From Laguncularia racemosa (Eukaryota; Streptophyta; Magnoliopsida; Myrtales; Combretaceae), in contig JBBMOL010000381.1 of NCBI GenBank assembly GCA_037954665.1, positions 124,001-188,000 of the forward strand: a stretch of DNA of 64,000 nucleotides. Direction: 5' to 3'. Position 1 is the stretch's first letter. Every line of letters starts with the position of its first letter. Shown here one piece after another: positions 22,980 to 36,200 of the stretch. The notes beneath the pieces were generated by a model, which was not told the origin of the DNA, searched no databases, and was given only the letters and a program-made list of their open reading frames with translations. The translations under genes and the position numbers were made by a program.

Positions 22980-24336
22980 CTATTGGAATGCATAACAATT
23001 ATAATGTAGGAATGAAGAATGTAAATTAGCTTCCTCAAGATTGGGTTTCTCATGTAAGATTCTCAAAACTAAGTTTTGTAGACCCTTAGCTTGGGCCTTG
23101 GTGATAGGTCCTGTAGGAGTCTGATTCCTATCATCTCCTCGAGCTTCTAGAAGATTTACCCTTAAATTTGATAGGTCTTCATGCATGTCGTCTGATAAGT
23201 ATGGTGATAGATCTGCAACATTAAAGGTCGCTGATACTCCATACTCTCCTGGTAACTTTATCTGGTAGGCATTATTGTTGATGCGCTTTAAAACCCTAAA
23301 TGGTCCATCTGATCTAGGAGACAACTTCTATAACTTCTTATGTGGAAACCTTTCCCTACTAAGATTAATCCAAACTAAGTCACCTGGATTATAAAGATGA
23401 ATTCTTCTGTGTCTGTTTCCCTAGATTCTCTACTGTTCCTAGGTCTTCTAGAGGCATTCAATTGTTCTATCATGAATGTGTTGAATTTGTTTGGCTCGGT
23501 CAACTCCACTAAGACTCTCTTCCTTTGTTGCCGGTCTTGCTATAAAATCCAATGGAATAGAGGGATTATTGCTATAAACGACTTCAAAGGCAGACTTACT
23601 GGTTGAACTATGAGTAGACCTATTATAAGTGAACTTAACAATAGGAAGACACAAGTCCCAATCAATAAGATTCTTGCCAACTGTTGCTCTGAGTAGGTTC
23701 CCAAGCGTACGGTTGACAACTTCTGTTTATCCATCTGTCTCTGGATGGCAAGAGGTACTGTACATAAGCTTAGTACCTAGTCTTTTCCATAATGTCTTCC
23801 AAAAGAAACTAAGAAACTTAGTGTCTTTGTCTAACACTATGCTGTGTGAGACTCCATGTAATTTGACAATTTCCTGCACAAAAATGTTAGCAATAAAAAG
23901 GGCATCATTTGTTTTGTGACAAGGTACAAAATGTGACATTTTACTGAATTTGACAACAACTACCATAATAGAGTCTTTTCCCCCTTTGTGTTCTAGGTAA
24001 TCCCAACACAAAATCTATACTGATATCAGTACAGGGTTTATCTGTTATAGGCAAAGGCATGTACTTACCTTTCTTTCCTTTAGCTCTCTTACAAATACCA
24101 CACCTTTCTAATACCCTATGGACTTCCTTTATCATACCCTTCCAATAGAAATTCTCCCTCAATATGGCTAGGGTTCTCTTCTCACCAAAATGTTCAGACA
24201 ATCCACCTACATGTGCTTCCTTCACCAATAACTCGCTCATAGATCCAGAAGGAATACATAGTTTTCTTGATTTATACAAAAACCCCTCAATCACACAATA
24301 GCCATCATGCATTTTTCCCCCATAACACCTCCCCAT
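22980..24336 (-). pseudogene. B4 integrase, broken
   Basis: Four overlapping open pieces carry, in order, the HHCC domain (EAHVGGLSEHFG ... ERCGICKRAK), the core (TDISIDFVLGLPR, IVLDKDTKF, HPETDG), a middle block (VKFTYNRSTHSS) and the C-terminal DNA-binding part (GPFRVLKRINNNAYQIKLPG). The tail GPITKAQAKGL crosses into the LTR at 23133. The second catalytic block reads VLDKD where CRM1 has VSDRD; its first aspartate is kept. Frameshifts and stops between pieces make it non-functional. Confidence 0.8.
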
Positions 24337-24505
24337 AACAGTTTTGAATTCCTCATCACATATATACTATTCTTTTAATAATTCAAAACCCAACAGTTTT
24401 GACTAAAGAGAAGTGATGAGTACATACCATCATGATAAAGTGTCAACAACAATATTTTGATTACCCTTTTTGACTTTATCACATAAGCAAAACCCTCTAA
24501 AAACT

Positions 24506-24793
24506 CTATGCTTGGTGCTTAGACAAATTCTGCTGTCCACTAAAATGTTTCAAAGATTCATGATCTGTATAAATAATAAACTCTCTCAAGAGGAGATAAT
24601 GCTGCCACATCATGAGAGCCCTCACTAAGGAATAAAATTCCTTATCATATATAGAATAGTTTAAAGTTGCACCACTCAACTTCTCACTAAAATATGCTAG
24701 GGGTCTCTTTTCCTGCATTAGTACAGCACCAAATCCTATCCTAGAAGCATCACGTTCTAACTCAAAAACTTTGTCAAAATTAGGTATAGCCAA
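24506..24793 (-). pseudogene. B4 RNase H
   Basis: 95 open residues: MAIPNFDKVFELERDASRIG start, RPLAYFSEKLSGATLNYSIY, DKEFYSLVRAL, IYTDHESLKHF. Good match in order and spacing to the CRM1 domain, joined to the RT by a stretch with stops (24794-25108). Confidence 0.75.
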
Positions 24794-25108
24794 TAATGGA
24801 GCACAAGTGAGTTTTTCTTTTGCCTCTTCAAAACTCCTCTATGCCCTTTCACTCTAGATGAAAGGTACATTCTTTTTAGTCAGTTATGTGAGAGGACTAA
24901 CAATACCACTGAAATTATGGACAAAGCATCTATAAAAGGATGCAAGCCCATGAAAACTTCTTACCTCAGTAACTGAGGTAGGTGTTGGCCATTCCTTGAT
25001 TGCCCTCACTTTCTCCTCATCCACCCTAACACCTAAACCAGATACAACAAAACCTAAAAATGTTACCTCGGTTTAGTAAAAAGAACACTTCTGGATATTT
25101 GCAAATAG

Positions 25109-25600
25109 CTATTGTGCCCCCAATACTGAGAATACTGTCCGAAGATGCTCTATATGTTGTTCTAGGTTTTTACTGTAGATCAGAATATCATAAAAATAAA
25201 TAACAAATTTTCCTAGAAATTCTTTTAGTACATGATTCATCAGCCTCATAAATGTACTAGGAGCATTACTCAAACCAAAGGGCATAACCAACCACTCATA
25301 CAGTCCATGACGTGTTTTAAAAGCGGTTTTCCATTCGTCCCCCTCTCTCATCCGAATTTGGTGATCTCCGCTTTTAAGATCTACTTTGGAGGAAACTTGT
25401 GAACCATGCAGCTCATCTAACATATCATCAAGTCTAGGAATATGATACTTGTATTTGATGGTGATTTTGTTGATGGCTCTACTATCGATACACATTCTCC
25501 AAGTACCATCCTTCTTAGGAACAAGAAAGGCAGGAACGGCACATGGGCTGAGACTCTCTCTGATAAACCCCTATTCAACCAATTCATCTACCTAGCGCTT
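25109..25600 (-). pseudogene. B4 reverse transcriptase, catalytic Asp lost
   Basis: Blocks MCIDSRAINKITIKY, HIPRLDDMLDELHGS, MPFGLSNAPSTFMRLMNHVL are clear, but the catalytic box reads FVIYFYDILIYSK: the first aspartate of YxDD is tyrosine. The 25496-25600 part (VPKKDGTW and similar) lies in another frame. Without both aspartates the enzyme cannot copy DNA. Confidence 0.8.
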
Positions 25601-26195
25601 CAATTCCCTACCTCCTTAGGATTCATGCGATATGCAGGTGGGTTCGGTAATACTGAACCAGGCATAAGATCGATAGCATGCTTTATCCCTCTCAAAGGTG
25701 GTAACCCTACTGGCAAATCATCAAGAACATGTCAATATACTCATTCAATACCTAAGAAACTGTTGAAGGTAGAGACTGTGGTTCCTACACCCCTAATGCA
25801 CATCTCAATTGAAGCAAGTATACTGGAGTTTCTTCTATAATTATCCTCTCCATTTCACCCTGTCCCATCAATAATACCTTCTTTTCCTCACAATCATTAC
25901 ACTATACTGAAGCCCTTTTACCCTCTGTTGGCCTACTGATCTATTGCTGAACCTTTTGGACCTCTGAAGGTGACATCAGATTCAGAATAACACGTTTGCC
26001 TTCCTTTTAGAACACATAAGTATTCCTACAGCCATCCTATAAGACCCTCCTGTCATATAACCAAGGCTTGCTAAGAAATATATATGATACACACATAGGC
26101 AAGATATCACACTCAATCTCATCACAATATTTATCCCTTACACTGAATGGTACCCTAGCTCTTTAGGTCACATGCAAACTCCCCTAATCACTAAG
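25601..26195 (-). pseudogene. B4 protease-to-RT linker, decayed
   Basis: Position and scattered residues (SKPWLYDRR on the minus strand near 26050, GLPPLRGI-like near 25690) match the linker of CRM1, with many stops. No intact frame. Confidence 0.5.
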
Positions 26196-26429
26196 CTAAT
26201 GAAATTTATATGGTTTAGGATGTGGAATAGTGGTAAATCTTAGCTTCGATACTAACAATGCGGCTAATACATTGGTACAACTACCACCATCAACTATAAG
26301 GACACACAAATTTCCTTGTATCCTACAAGAAGCATGGAACAAATTTTCCCTTTGTTCTTCATCCTTATTAGCAAATGTAGTCAATGTTCGGCGTAACACA
26401 TTAACATATTGAAACATCACACTAGACAT
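26196..26429 (-). pseudogene. B4 protease with gag-less start
   Basis: The ATG at 26429 corresponds to the family start seen in B1 (1351) and B2 (38845), about 45 residues before the active site. The protein reads RENLFHASCRIQGNLCVLIV then DGGSCTNVLAALLVSKL, a retropepsin of the CRM type. Nothing upstream encodes gag. The frame ends at 26196 inside the protease. Confidence 0.75.
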
Positions 26430-27370
26430 TGTTGTGTTTAAATTCAACACCACAATAATAATCTTCACACCTTTCATGGCTCAAGTAAACAACCACTCTT
26501 AAGTAGATAGAATTTAAATTTAACTCTAAGTGCTTAAGTAACTAGTTCAATTACTTTCACACTTTAATGACTTATTTGAATTTTAAATTCTATTACTCAA
26601 CCTTCCTTTTCTTATTTTGATTCCACACTACAAAGAACCACAATGTGCAGCACCTCAAAAAATACAAAATAATCAAATCCACCGCCACACTACTCCTCTT
26701 TTACTCACGGTTCCACAATAATCATGCCTCCAACAATAATTGTCTATACTACACACACCAAAACTCATGCCAAATGCACACACTCTTCACTAAATTTACA
26801 AAAACGCAACTCTACATATACACCTCTTCAAGTCATGGTGCACTTTTCCACTTCCACACAAGTTAACAAACTGTAATTTTCAACAATCAAGGTAGCTCAA
26901 ATTCAAATTCAAATTGAGTTCAATAATTGCTCTATTCCACAAATGGTAAGGAGCCACTTTCAAATTCAAATGAACACACAATTACTTAATCACTTAATGT
27001 GTGTTTTGAAATTCAAATTGCTTCATTGACTCACACCTCAATTATGAAAATTCAAGTTTGAAAATCACAAATGTTACTCCTCACTTCCGAAAATTCAATA
27101 AGACAATTCACACTTCTTCAATTGATCACAAAGGCCTTCTTACTCCTTAAGTTCTACCTCAAAGACACTTCACACTCACGACCACTTCTCAAGGGAACTA
27201 AGAATGTTACAAGTCTCCAAGTATACAACCACAAAACAACAAGATAGCACTTCAACAACACATTTGAATTGAAATAACTCAACTCCACTTCACAATTTGG
27301 ATCAAGGTGCTAATTCAACAATCCTTAATTTTGAATTCCAATTGAAACAATCCCTCCTCTTAAACCTCAA
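26430..27370 (-). other. B4 leader, no gag
   Basis: ~940 bp of AT- and GT-rich (minus strand) sequence. I read it on the minus strand and see no zinc knuckle or gag-domain blocks. It carries repeated GAATTTGAATTT-like stretches. Confidence 0.6.
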
Positions 27371-27382
27371 GCTTTGATACCA
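27371..27382 (-). other. B4 primer binding site (tRNA-iMet)
   Basis: GCTTTGATACCA on the plus strand, one transition from the usual GCTCTGATACCA, five bases inside the 5' LTR. Confidence 0.75.
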
Positions 27383-27387
27383 AAAGA

Positions 27388-28595
27388 CGATGTGCCTAAA
27401 ACTAAGATTAAGCACATGCAAAACTAATTTGAAAGACAAACAAACAATATCAATTAAACTAGCTTCCAATCACATGAACAATGGCGTTAAATCCTTAAAG
27501 TTTATGACTGACTCTTCAACTAAGATGTGAATCAATCTTAAATATCCAAATAAGATAGCTCTGATACCAAAAGATGATGTGCTTAAAAGGGGATTAAGCA
27601 CAATCAAAACAACCCAAATATAAACCTCAAAAGACAAGATCAAATTTGATTCAAAGGTGAGACAATTTGCGTGAAACCCAATTGATGGAAGATGAACCAA
27701 ATGATAAAATCAAGGAGATGAAATCCACAAAGATGATAATTCTCAGTTGAATCAATTAACCAACTTAAGTTCCAAGAGAATTCCAATCAACAATACACAA
27801 ATTAAAAGTCGTGACCCTCCTCACAATAAAGAGAATTCCACGCCACAAGTGTAATGACAATTAGATGGTAGTAACAAGTGCTAAAAACCAATCAATTAGG
27901 AAATAATAATTTGATTACAAATGCAATCAAATCTGAGCAAGAAGACTTTAATCTAACCCTAGATATAACTTACTAGAGATGAAAAGAAACACAATAATAA
28001 GAAATTGATATAACTTACAATTTCCCCTTGTTTCAATCACCACAATTCCAATTCTTGGGATTGAAATTGATAAGAGAAATTGAACTAAGAAAGAACCCTA
28101 ATTCTCTCACATAAAGTGTATGTCTAATTTTGAAAAATGGCATCCTAAAACCCTACTTTAAGCAAGTATTTATACTTGCTCCCTTTAAGGTTAGAAAATA
28201 CACAAAATTACAACTATGCCACTTTTAGGATGGTCGGTCCTAAATGAAAAATTACAAACAAAATGAAAGTGTCCTAAAAGAAAATACAACATAAAATAGT
28301 CCATGCAAATGACAAATATATAAAAGAAATTGGTCTTCAAAATGTTGGTCTTCAGGGTACTTTCAAATTGAGCTCTAATGAGAATCCCAACTCACTCAAA
28401 AGTATAGGTGATTTGGTACCCTGTAGGACTGATAAGTGAACCTGCTAGAATGCATAACAATTATAATGTAGGAATGAAGAATATAAATTAGCTTCCCCAA
28501 GATTGGGTTTCTCATGTAAGATTCTCAAAACTAAGTTATGTAGACCGTTAGCTTAGGCCCTGGTGATAGGTCCTGTAGGAGTCTGATTCCTATCA
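27388..28595 (-). repeat. B4 5' LTR with extended U5
   Basis: 1208 bp. The first 187 bp (27388-27574) are an added U5 part. They end at a second primer-like site (27558-27569) and a second LTR-end sequence TGATGTGCTTAAAAGG (27575). The rest matches the 3' LTR of B4. A TATA-like AGTATTTATACTTGC lies near 28164-28178 (minus TATAAATA). Confidence 0.85.
27558..27569 (-). other. Fossil primer binding site inside the B4 LTR
   Basis: GCTCTGATACCA, an exact initiator-Met site, followed five bases later by an old LTR end. It is buried in U5 because the present LTR ends 187 bp further out. Confidence 0.75.
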
Positions 28596-31500
28596 TTTAG
28601 TTAGGAAAATGAACACTTATAATATAGCTATCTATTGCTATTAACCTACTTAAATAAATAAGTATGAAAATATGAGAAGCTACTAATCACAAAAGATTTA
28701 AAAGAGAAAAAAAATTAAAATAACAACATAAGTATAAAACAAATCAATCAAAATGAGCTATGTTTGGTATCACTAAATATCATTTAATATGACCAATCTC
28801 TTAGAATTTAGCTATTAGGATTTTCTTCCATTTCCTTTGAAATTTCCAAACATGTCCTAAAAATGTAGACTAAAAAATCAGCGCACTCATTACTCTCACT
28901 CAAGTTTCAAATCATCTCTTATATACCACTAATCTATATCCAATAAAAAGACATGCAATCAAAAGTGGTTTTCATTTCCAATGTTCATACTTTCTCTAAT
29001 CCTATCCACTTCCAATTTTATTTTCAAGACCATACAAGCCGTCTATTTATATTTTAAAGTAATAAACTAAGATTAGATACATGTAAGGAAGACAAAACAA
29101 AGAAAAAATAAAGCCCCTATTCATCCATTATAGCCGACAGGTATAAGCAACCTTAATAGATAGGTAACAAATTCTTTTATCCTTCTTTCTTTGAGCTACA
29201 ACTCACTTTTAAACTATTTTAAACCTACAACTTTCCAAGAGATTGTGCATTTCCAACAATGAATTATGTACTAACCAAATTCCTAAAAGAAAAAGGAAAC
29301 AAACACAACATAACTCCCACTCCTCTTATTCTTCTCTAAACCATGGCAGTAGACCCCTGTTGCATCACCATTTTCCTTTTCATTTCCTAATACAAGAACA
29401 CTCAAACATTACCTCAATCACATTGTGAGCCACTTCAAAAACTACAAGAAAAACTCCAACTCCATTCCCATCATCTTCACACCAACATAGGAAAAGGAGA
29501 TAACTTCATTTAACTTCATCCACTAATAACCTAAGGTAAGATCTTTACTTTAGTCCAATTGATTCCCACACGTTACTCCAAAAACCCCAAATCCAACTTT
29601 TTTTTTTATGACATGCAGCAAGTGATCTTGGAGAATCATCCATCTATGGCACCATCAAGTAAACCAAAACCCTACCCATGAATCTTGTCAATTTGAATTT
29701 GTTTTTATCATTGCCTTAATGTGTCCATATGATTCTTAGCTTAGATGTCCAGTTGAGGCTAATTCCTTTTAATTAGAATCATAATTCTTGTGTTTTATGT
29801 GTCACCTAAGCTAGTCCATTTTGTTTTAGGCCATGCAAGTCAAACCCATGCCTAAAACTATGTATCTAGTATCTATAATGTTAGATGGGGTGTTTTGGTG
29901 TGTTGTAAGCACTAAGTTGTTAAAAATTTCTTTTGAAACTTAATAAACCAATCCTAGAACTTTTCTTAGAGAGCTCAATTTGAAAAATTTAACAAAAGAA
30001 ATTTGAATAAAACATTTCTTAGTAGTTCCAAAATGCTTATAGTTAAAAGAAATCAAGTAGCGATTGCCAAAAACATGCCACATGTATATATATGTTAAAG
30101 TGACTAAAAATTTAACTAATTTGTCTAAACAAATATAATGGCTTGAAAATAAATCCTTGCTTATTTCTTGGTTGTGTATAGGCTCTTAAATCCCCAAAGT
30201 TGTGCATGTTGATTTTAATAACTAGATAATGTGTATATACTACTTATGTATGAAAATGAAAATTGATTGAAAATTGTAACTATTGATTGCATTGACTAAG
30301 AATATCCTTATAAAAACAAGATGAAAAAAATTGAGAGCATAGATAAATGAAACATTTTGTAGCTAAATAAAGATTAAAAATAATTAATAAAACTAACAGA
30401 GAGTTTCCACTTACCTTATGTTGAATCTTGGAGAATAACTGTGCTAATAGACAAGTTATATAAGTCAAATCGACTATCAAATTAATTTTTAAAATACGAC
30501 TGTTTTAATTAGATTCAACTATATTTAAAAACCTAATACTTGACTAAGAAAGTAACATGAGTGAAGATTTAATAATGGACTCCAGTGGGTAAAGTATATA
30601 CTCAAGTACATGTATGACTTTATGTGTGTGTTTAGGTGAATAGGTGAAATGAGTTTCCAAAAGTGATTGAGACTAAATGATTGAAATTTAGTCTTACATG
30701 AATACTTAAGACTTAGATAAAGAAATTGGTTAGGCTTGAGACAATAGAAGCTATGCTCATGAAAACTAAACTCGATAATGGAAATAAACCCCAACTTTTC
30801 CATATTAATACCACCATAAAACAACCCTTAACTAATGGAACACTTGGTGACTTCGATACATTGAATTAACCTACAAAAACTGATGTTATACATAGTTGAA
30901 CATGTTGTACTTGAGTGGTTTAAAGATCTATACAACTTGTAAGCTTAGCTTATACACTCAATAAGACACCCGTAACCCCTAGGAGACAAAATAAGATGAA
31001 ACCAATCTCTTTCAATGAATGAATAGCCAAAATCATTGCAAAAACAAGTCCAACCCATTTTGAAGTGATTTTCATAATACTTAGATTTTCATGATTTATG
31101 AGGAAACATGAAGTCCCAAGTGAACTTGAGTCTTACAAAACCATAATTCAAGATATAAAAACTAGCCATGGTAAATTGAACTAAATTGCTCTTTTTTGTA
31201 CATTATAAGAATAAGGAACTATTTTTGTAAATGATTTATTTCCAATATTTTAATGTTATCATATCTTTTCACTTTTACCTATAGTTATTATTTTTGCCCT
31301 CCTTTGATGGAAATATGCATATGGCAATCACATAAATGTTTAACAAGTATACAATTTGGAAACACTTACTAAATCAATAGATTACTTTACCCATTTTATC
31401 TTTACCCAAAAAATTTTGGAAAATCACAATGGAACTTAATGTTTTATAGATGGTCATGAGTTCTCTTTAATCTTTATCACCTTATACTCATTAAAAGGAA

Positions 31501-31979
31501 TTATTTATAACATTAGATGGTCGGATATTGTAGAATTTGGCATATTGTTATGAACCTGAGACACCCTTAGGCAACCAATACTGGACAAATTTAAGATAAT
31601 TTCTATGTACTATGTGTGCAAGCATAAGCAATGAAGGAAAGGTATGACATAAATGTGATCTTAAGACTGAGGATTAACCTATAGAGTAGTAGCAACTATG
31701 CTCGATTAGGTGATTGTACATGATCAAATCAATGAGGAAATTACTTGTAAAAGGGCTATTAAATAGAAATTTAGTCATTAATAGCAAAATACTCCTATTG
31801 CATGATAAATGTTATAAAGTACATATTAATTGTAATATTTATAATAGTCTCTTCTTTAATTCTCTTATATTTTGAACGGATATTGCACTTAATTACAATT
31901 TATTTTGATTTTAGAGTTTCAAAGTGTAATTTATGATTTAATAGAAGAATATTGTGAATTTTGAAGCAAAAATATCAAT
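28596..31979. other. Unassigned AT-rich sequence
   Basis: No gene or repeat that I can support. Short frames at 29243 and 30280-30830 have no recognisable content. Confidence 0.5.
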
Positions 31980-33230
31980 TTTTCAAAATGAGAAAGCATG
32001 ACATGGTGAAGAGCACGATCATGTCTAAGGTTGTGCAAAACAAAACAAGGCAATTCATTTTAGAGTAGCCATGCAAGCAATCATGTAGAAGTTCACAAGC
32101 AAGAACATGCTCATGTCAGTGGGCATGTTGAAGGCAAATTTTCAATATATTTGAAATAGAACGGTACATAGACAATAACGTGATCATGCTATGACCATGC
32201 TAAGCCAAAAATCAACTTTCTAAAATTGATTTCCAAGCTTAATTTCACTTCTAAAAAGTGAAATTCATCTTAAAGATTTAATTTCCTTTCAAAAGTAGTT
32301 GAGTATCTTAAAATTCGAAGAACCCGTTACTACATATTAAATTAATATTTTCTAGCTTATAAAGATTCTTAGGATTTTTCTAGAAAACTAAAACTTTCTT
32401 ACAATTATAGAAATTGATGGCTATATAAGGGGTATGAATTTCCAATAGAGGGGAGGGAATTGTAGGTTGATAGTAGCATAGCGATAGATTTTAATATTAT
32501 TACTTATTTAATGTTTTTCTTTATGCAATCTTTTTCATATCGTCACTTTTAGATTTAATATGTTGCTAGCTTAAATTTTCTTTTGTACTCAGGTATGATA
32601 AACCATAGTTTGAATATGTAATTTTCTGATTTATTATTCAATAAATTATTATTATTCTTGTGATCCAATAATTATTTGTTCTTCATTCTTTTCAATGTAA
32701 TATTTCTGGAATATTAGTTAAAGTCCGATACATTATATTGAGATTATGAGGTCCTATATTAGAATAGATCTAGCATAATTGGAAGGAGTTGCATGTAATC
32801 TAAGAGATAAGATGACACAAATGCAATGCAATTGTAGGGGTTTTTATTAGGAAGAGATTTCAACTAATCAACTTGAAATTAGGAATTAGTTGACTTAAGA
32901 GAGCTATTAGTTCAATTTAGGAATTCCCATGGTCCAATAATACAATAATAAGATTGAATAATAATTAGTTAATTATATTAGTTATTCTAGGGGGATTCAA
33001 TATCTAGATATACTTCTAATGATTGTTGTTCTCACTAGTTCACTCATTGTTTGATTTTACTCACTTCACTCAATTTTTCATATTAGATAACAAGAAAAAG
33101 GATAATTACTAGTAATCATAATTCTTGTGGGATTGACACTCGATATCAATATCCACAGTACTATGGAACCAATAGGCACACTTGTGTATAGGTCTAAAGT
33201 AATAGGATAAACCGACACCAATTTACAAGG
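31980..33230 (+). mobile_element. Probable decayed LTR with CACGATCATG motifs
   Basis: 32005-32215 holds repeated GCACGATCATG, GTGATCATG and CATGACCATG pieces, like transition-decayed TACACGGCCGTGTA sites. A TATA box (CTATATAAGG, 32421-32430) lies about 210 bp downstream. The far end, TTGTGGGATTGACACTCGAT (33138 on), resembles the end of Athila/Tat-type LTRs. LTR edges and a partner copy were not found. Confidence 0.35.
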
Positions 33231-36200
33231 CTTTAATCTTAAGGATATGCTAAAACTAAATGAAACCCCAATAAAGCCATGAATGAATTCTAAATGCTAA
33301 CACACATAGTGTTGAGTAAGTTTATTTCAACTACTACATAAGAATGATATGGCATAAAACTTAGAGCTTTCACATACCCTTATGCAAATTCATAAACTAA
33401 ACATGGTTTATGAAAATAAATATGCACTAAAAGACAAGTTACCTTATATTGTAACATTGTATGCATAAAATATGCTGTGTTACAATACACCCTTATATTT
33501 CATGTGCTTGACTCATATAAAGAGACATCTATTGATCAGTAAAAGCTAGGATAACGTGTCAAACAAAGATAACAACATCTCCCTTGAAAGTCACTTTAAA
33601 AATATGTAAAACCTTAGGAAGAAGACCAAAACTTGAAGATATGTGAACACCCTAAGTAATTACCTTATAGTAATAACTTAGAAATGACTTTGACTAATAA
33701 GATTGAACCTTTCAAGCCTTATACCACCCCAAGGTCATCACACCACTTAGAAGAATAAGCAAATAAACTTTGGCTCCAATTAGCTAAAGTCGAGCCAAAG
33801 CAAAGCTAACTATAAATTGTTAAGTATAAGATAAGCCAAGTATTCCTTAGCAATGAGCCATTAACTTTGACACTACAAATTCATCAATTTCTTGTATTGA
33901 TACCTAGTTAAATAGTGCTAATAGATATTTATGCTATTCTCAACTCCTTGAATCTAAGCTTGGACTCTATTATAGCTATACCCAAGTGAGTGATACTTTA
34001 TGAATTCATGCTTGATAGTGCTTGGAAGGACTAGATGGACCATAACATAATTCACCCCTAATTGAATAGACTGGTTAGGGACAAAAGAGAAAATGCATGT
34101 GTTTTCTAATTACTTGATTACTAAGATACTCTTAGACAAAGAACCACTATGGTTGTTTTTGGTTTAATTGACATGGTTACATATAGTTATTATCTATTGA
34201 ATGTTTTCTTATATAGTTGAACACTTACAAATGGACTAAGTAATGGAGTGGCTATTATAATAATCGATCACACATTATATGCCTTACATTGTAAGAAGAC
34301 TGTTAACACTACATGGTCACCCGAAGGGCTCGACTCTTAGAAACTACCATTTTAGGGATGCCACATGGAGGTGATTTTGCATATGAAGTTACCTTACTCT
34401 AACCTCTAGAAACTACCATGCATTGGGGGGACTATCTTTTGATTAGGGCCTAACAATTCAACTAATGGTTGCTACTAGATAAGGATAGGGTTGAATTGTT
34501 GGTTGGGTTATCTACATAGGGAGGGGAGACTTTATGAGAGCTTTACCATGTGCACAAAGGTGGTTATAAACCAATCACCTATGTCATGCTAATAGACTAC
34601 ATGTTTGAAACATAGGGTTGACATTTGGAATTCATCTTTGAAACCCTGGTCTTAGAGGGTGCAAATTTGAGGCCAGACATGATTTCTGGCTGGATCACAG
34701 GTGTTGCCACATCTCATATGCTTGATTATTTTACATTGCAATTAATTGATATGATAACTTACTTGTTATTGCTTGTTGCATGTTGTGAGGGTCACTTGCT
34801 TATTGAGCCGTTGTATGCTCACACTCCAATAGACTTCCTTGTTTACAAGGTAATTTATGGCATATGACCCAAGTAGGCTTTATCTTATAGACCAAGACTA
34901 GGGATTCTAGTGGGTTTGAGATGATAAGAAAAGAAGGAATAGTATTATTGTTATTTCATATTATATCTAGGTGTATAGGTTATCCTATGTTATATAAGTT
35001 ATGCTTAGGAGTATTGGTTACTCCCTAACGAATAGAGTTATCCAAGACATAGAGTTGTATTTATGGAAGTAGTTGATTGTATTTGAAGATTTGAATTGTA
35101 TAACATTTGTGATACATAGATTAGAGATGTAGAAGACTAAAGTAGAGACTTGTAATTTGCATTATAGATAAAGTCAATCCCTTTAAGGCATGGTAATTTA
35201 GTATGCCTTAATGCATGTATAGGTAACAAATTTTGAGTGCTAACCGAAAGCTACTTAAATAAACGAAATCTAGATCACTGCACAGTAATTTTGTAGTGCA
35301 ATATTTGAATTAACCCGATAAGTTTATGGAAAGGTAAAGGAATTGACTTTATAATGAGTGACCTACTAGGCTTAATCCCCTTGGTTTTATTTATGGCTAG
35401 TGCAGGGCAACAAAAATGATTTCGAATAATAGAGGAAAGAATAAGGAAAGGAATCTGCCAAATGTAACAAGAAAGCTAGTATATAGAGTTACTGGGAATT
35501 AGTTGAGAGGTATTGATCAAAGCTAAGTAATAACATGCCATGGTAAGAGATAACCATTGCATTACTGCACTTACATCATACTTACACTGTGTTACATACC
35601 ATTGATGTAAAATACATGTGTCATGCCCTTAAATAAAGCCTAATAGTGGCATCTCTATAAGTCACCAATCAGTGTGTGCACCCACTACACAATAACCACC
35701 TCCTATTCAAAGTGCACAAGATTCTAATGACACCTATTAACTTGTTTACATTCATATATATATATATATAAGAGCTATAGATATATATAAAGGAAAATAA
35801 ATATACTTTTCAATTTAAATGGCAAGTCCTTTTAGGACCATAGAAAGTTAGTAACTCCTACCAAATAATAAGATTAGGGAACCATTCAATACTTAGTAAT
35901 CTCACTAGATAAAAAATCAACTTAAATGCTTGTAATAATACCCTATTCTAAATTACACTTGTAAACAAAATACTTCACATTTCAAGACACTATTGAACTA
36001 TCTCAATGACAAATCTATGTCTTTCCTATAGGTCATTGAATTGAGGAAGTAATTCACTTTTGATGTTAATTCCTAGCCTACCCAACTTTTAGATAACTAC
36101 CAAATGAAACTTTGAGGGAGTGAGCAACTGTAACTCAATGAGTTAAGGAGTCTCATAACATGCAATAGGTAATAATCAAGCAAGTTGTCACAATAAATTA

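Larger units (their letters stand above)
21143..23133 (-). repeat. B4 3' LTR, split by a solo LTR
   Basis: Runs TGATGTGCC...GATTCCTATCA, interrupted at 21333-22115 by the family C solo LTR plus one target copy. The inner end encodes the pol tail GPITKAQAKGLQNL. It includes a fossil primer site (GCTCTAATACCA, 21314-21325). Confidence 0.85.
21143..28595 (-). mobile_element. B4: complete family B element (CRM-like, gag-less)
   Basis: LTRs of equal length (1208 bp once the nested insertion is removed) flank a primer site, leader, protease, reverse transcriptase, RNase H and integrase, all on the minus strand. Flanks TTAAA (21138-21142) and TTTAG (28596-28600) agree at only three of five bases, so the target repeat is imperfect or mutated. 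The LTRs differ at roughly one base in fifteen over their first 190 bp by eye. No gag or zinc knuckle lies between primer site and protease. Pol is broken at many places. Confidence 0.85.

Noticed and set aside
29243..30824. Short frames between B4 and the 32-kb LTR
   Set aside because: AT-rich, under 100 residues, no motif, no neighbouring support.
34625..34867. 80-residue frame with hydrophobic stretch
   Set aside because: No recognised family, no flanking gene structure; hydrophobic content is expected by chance in AT-rich DNA.
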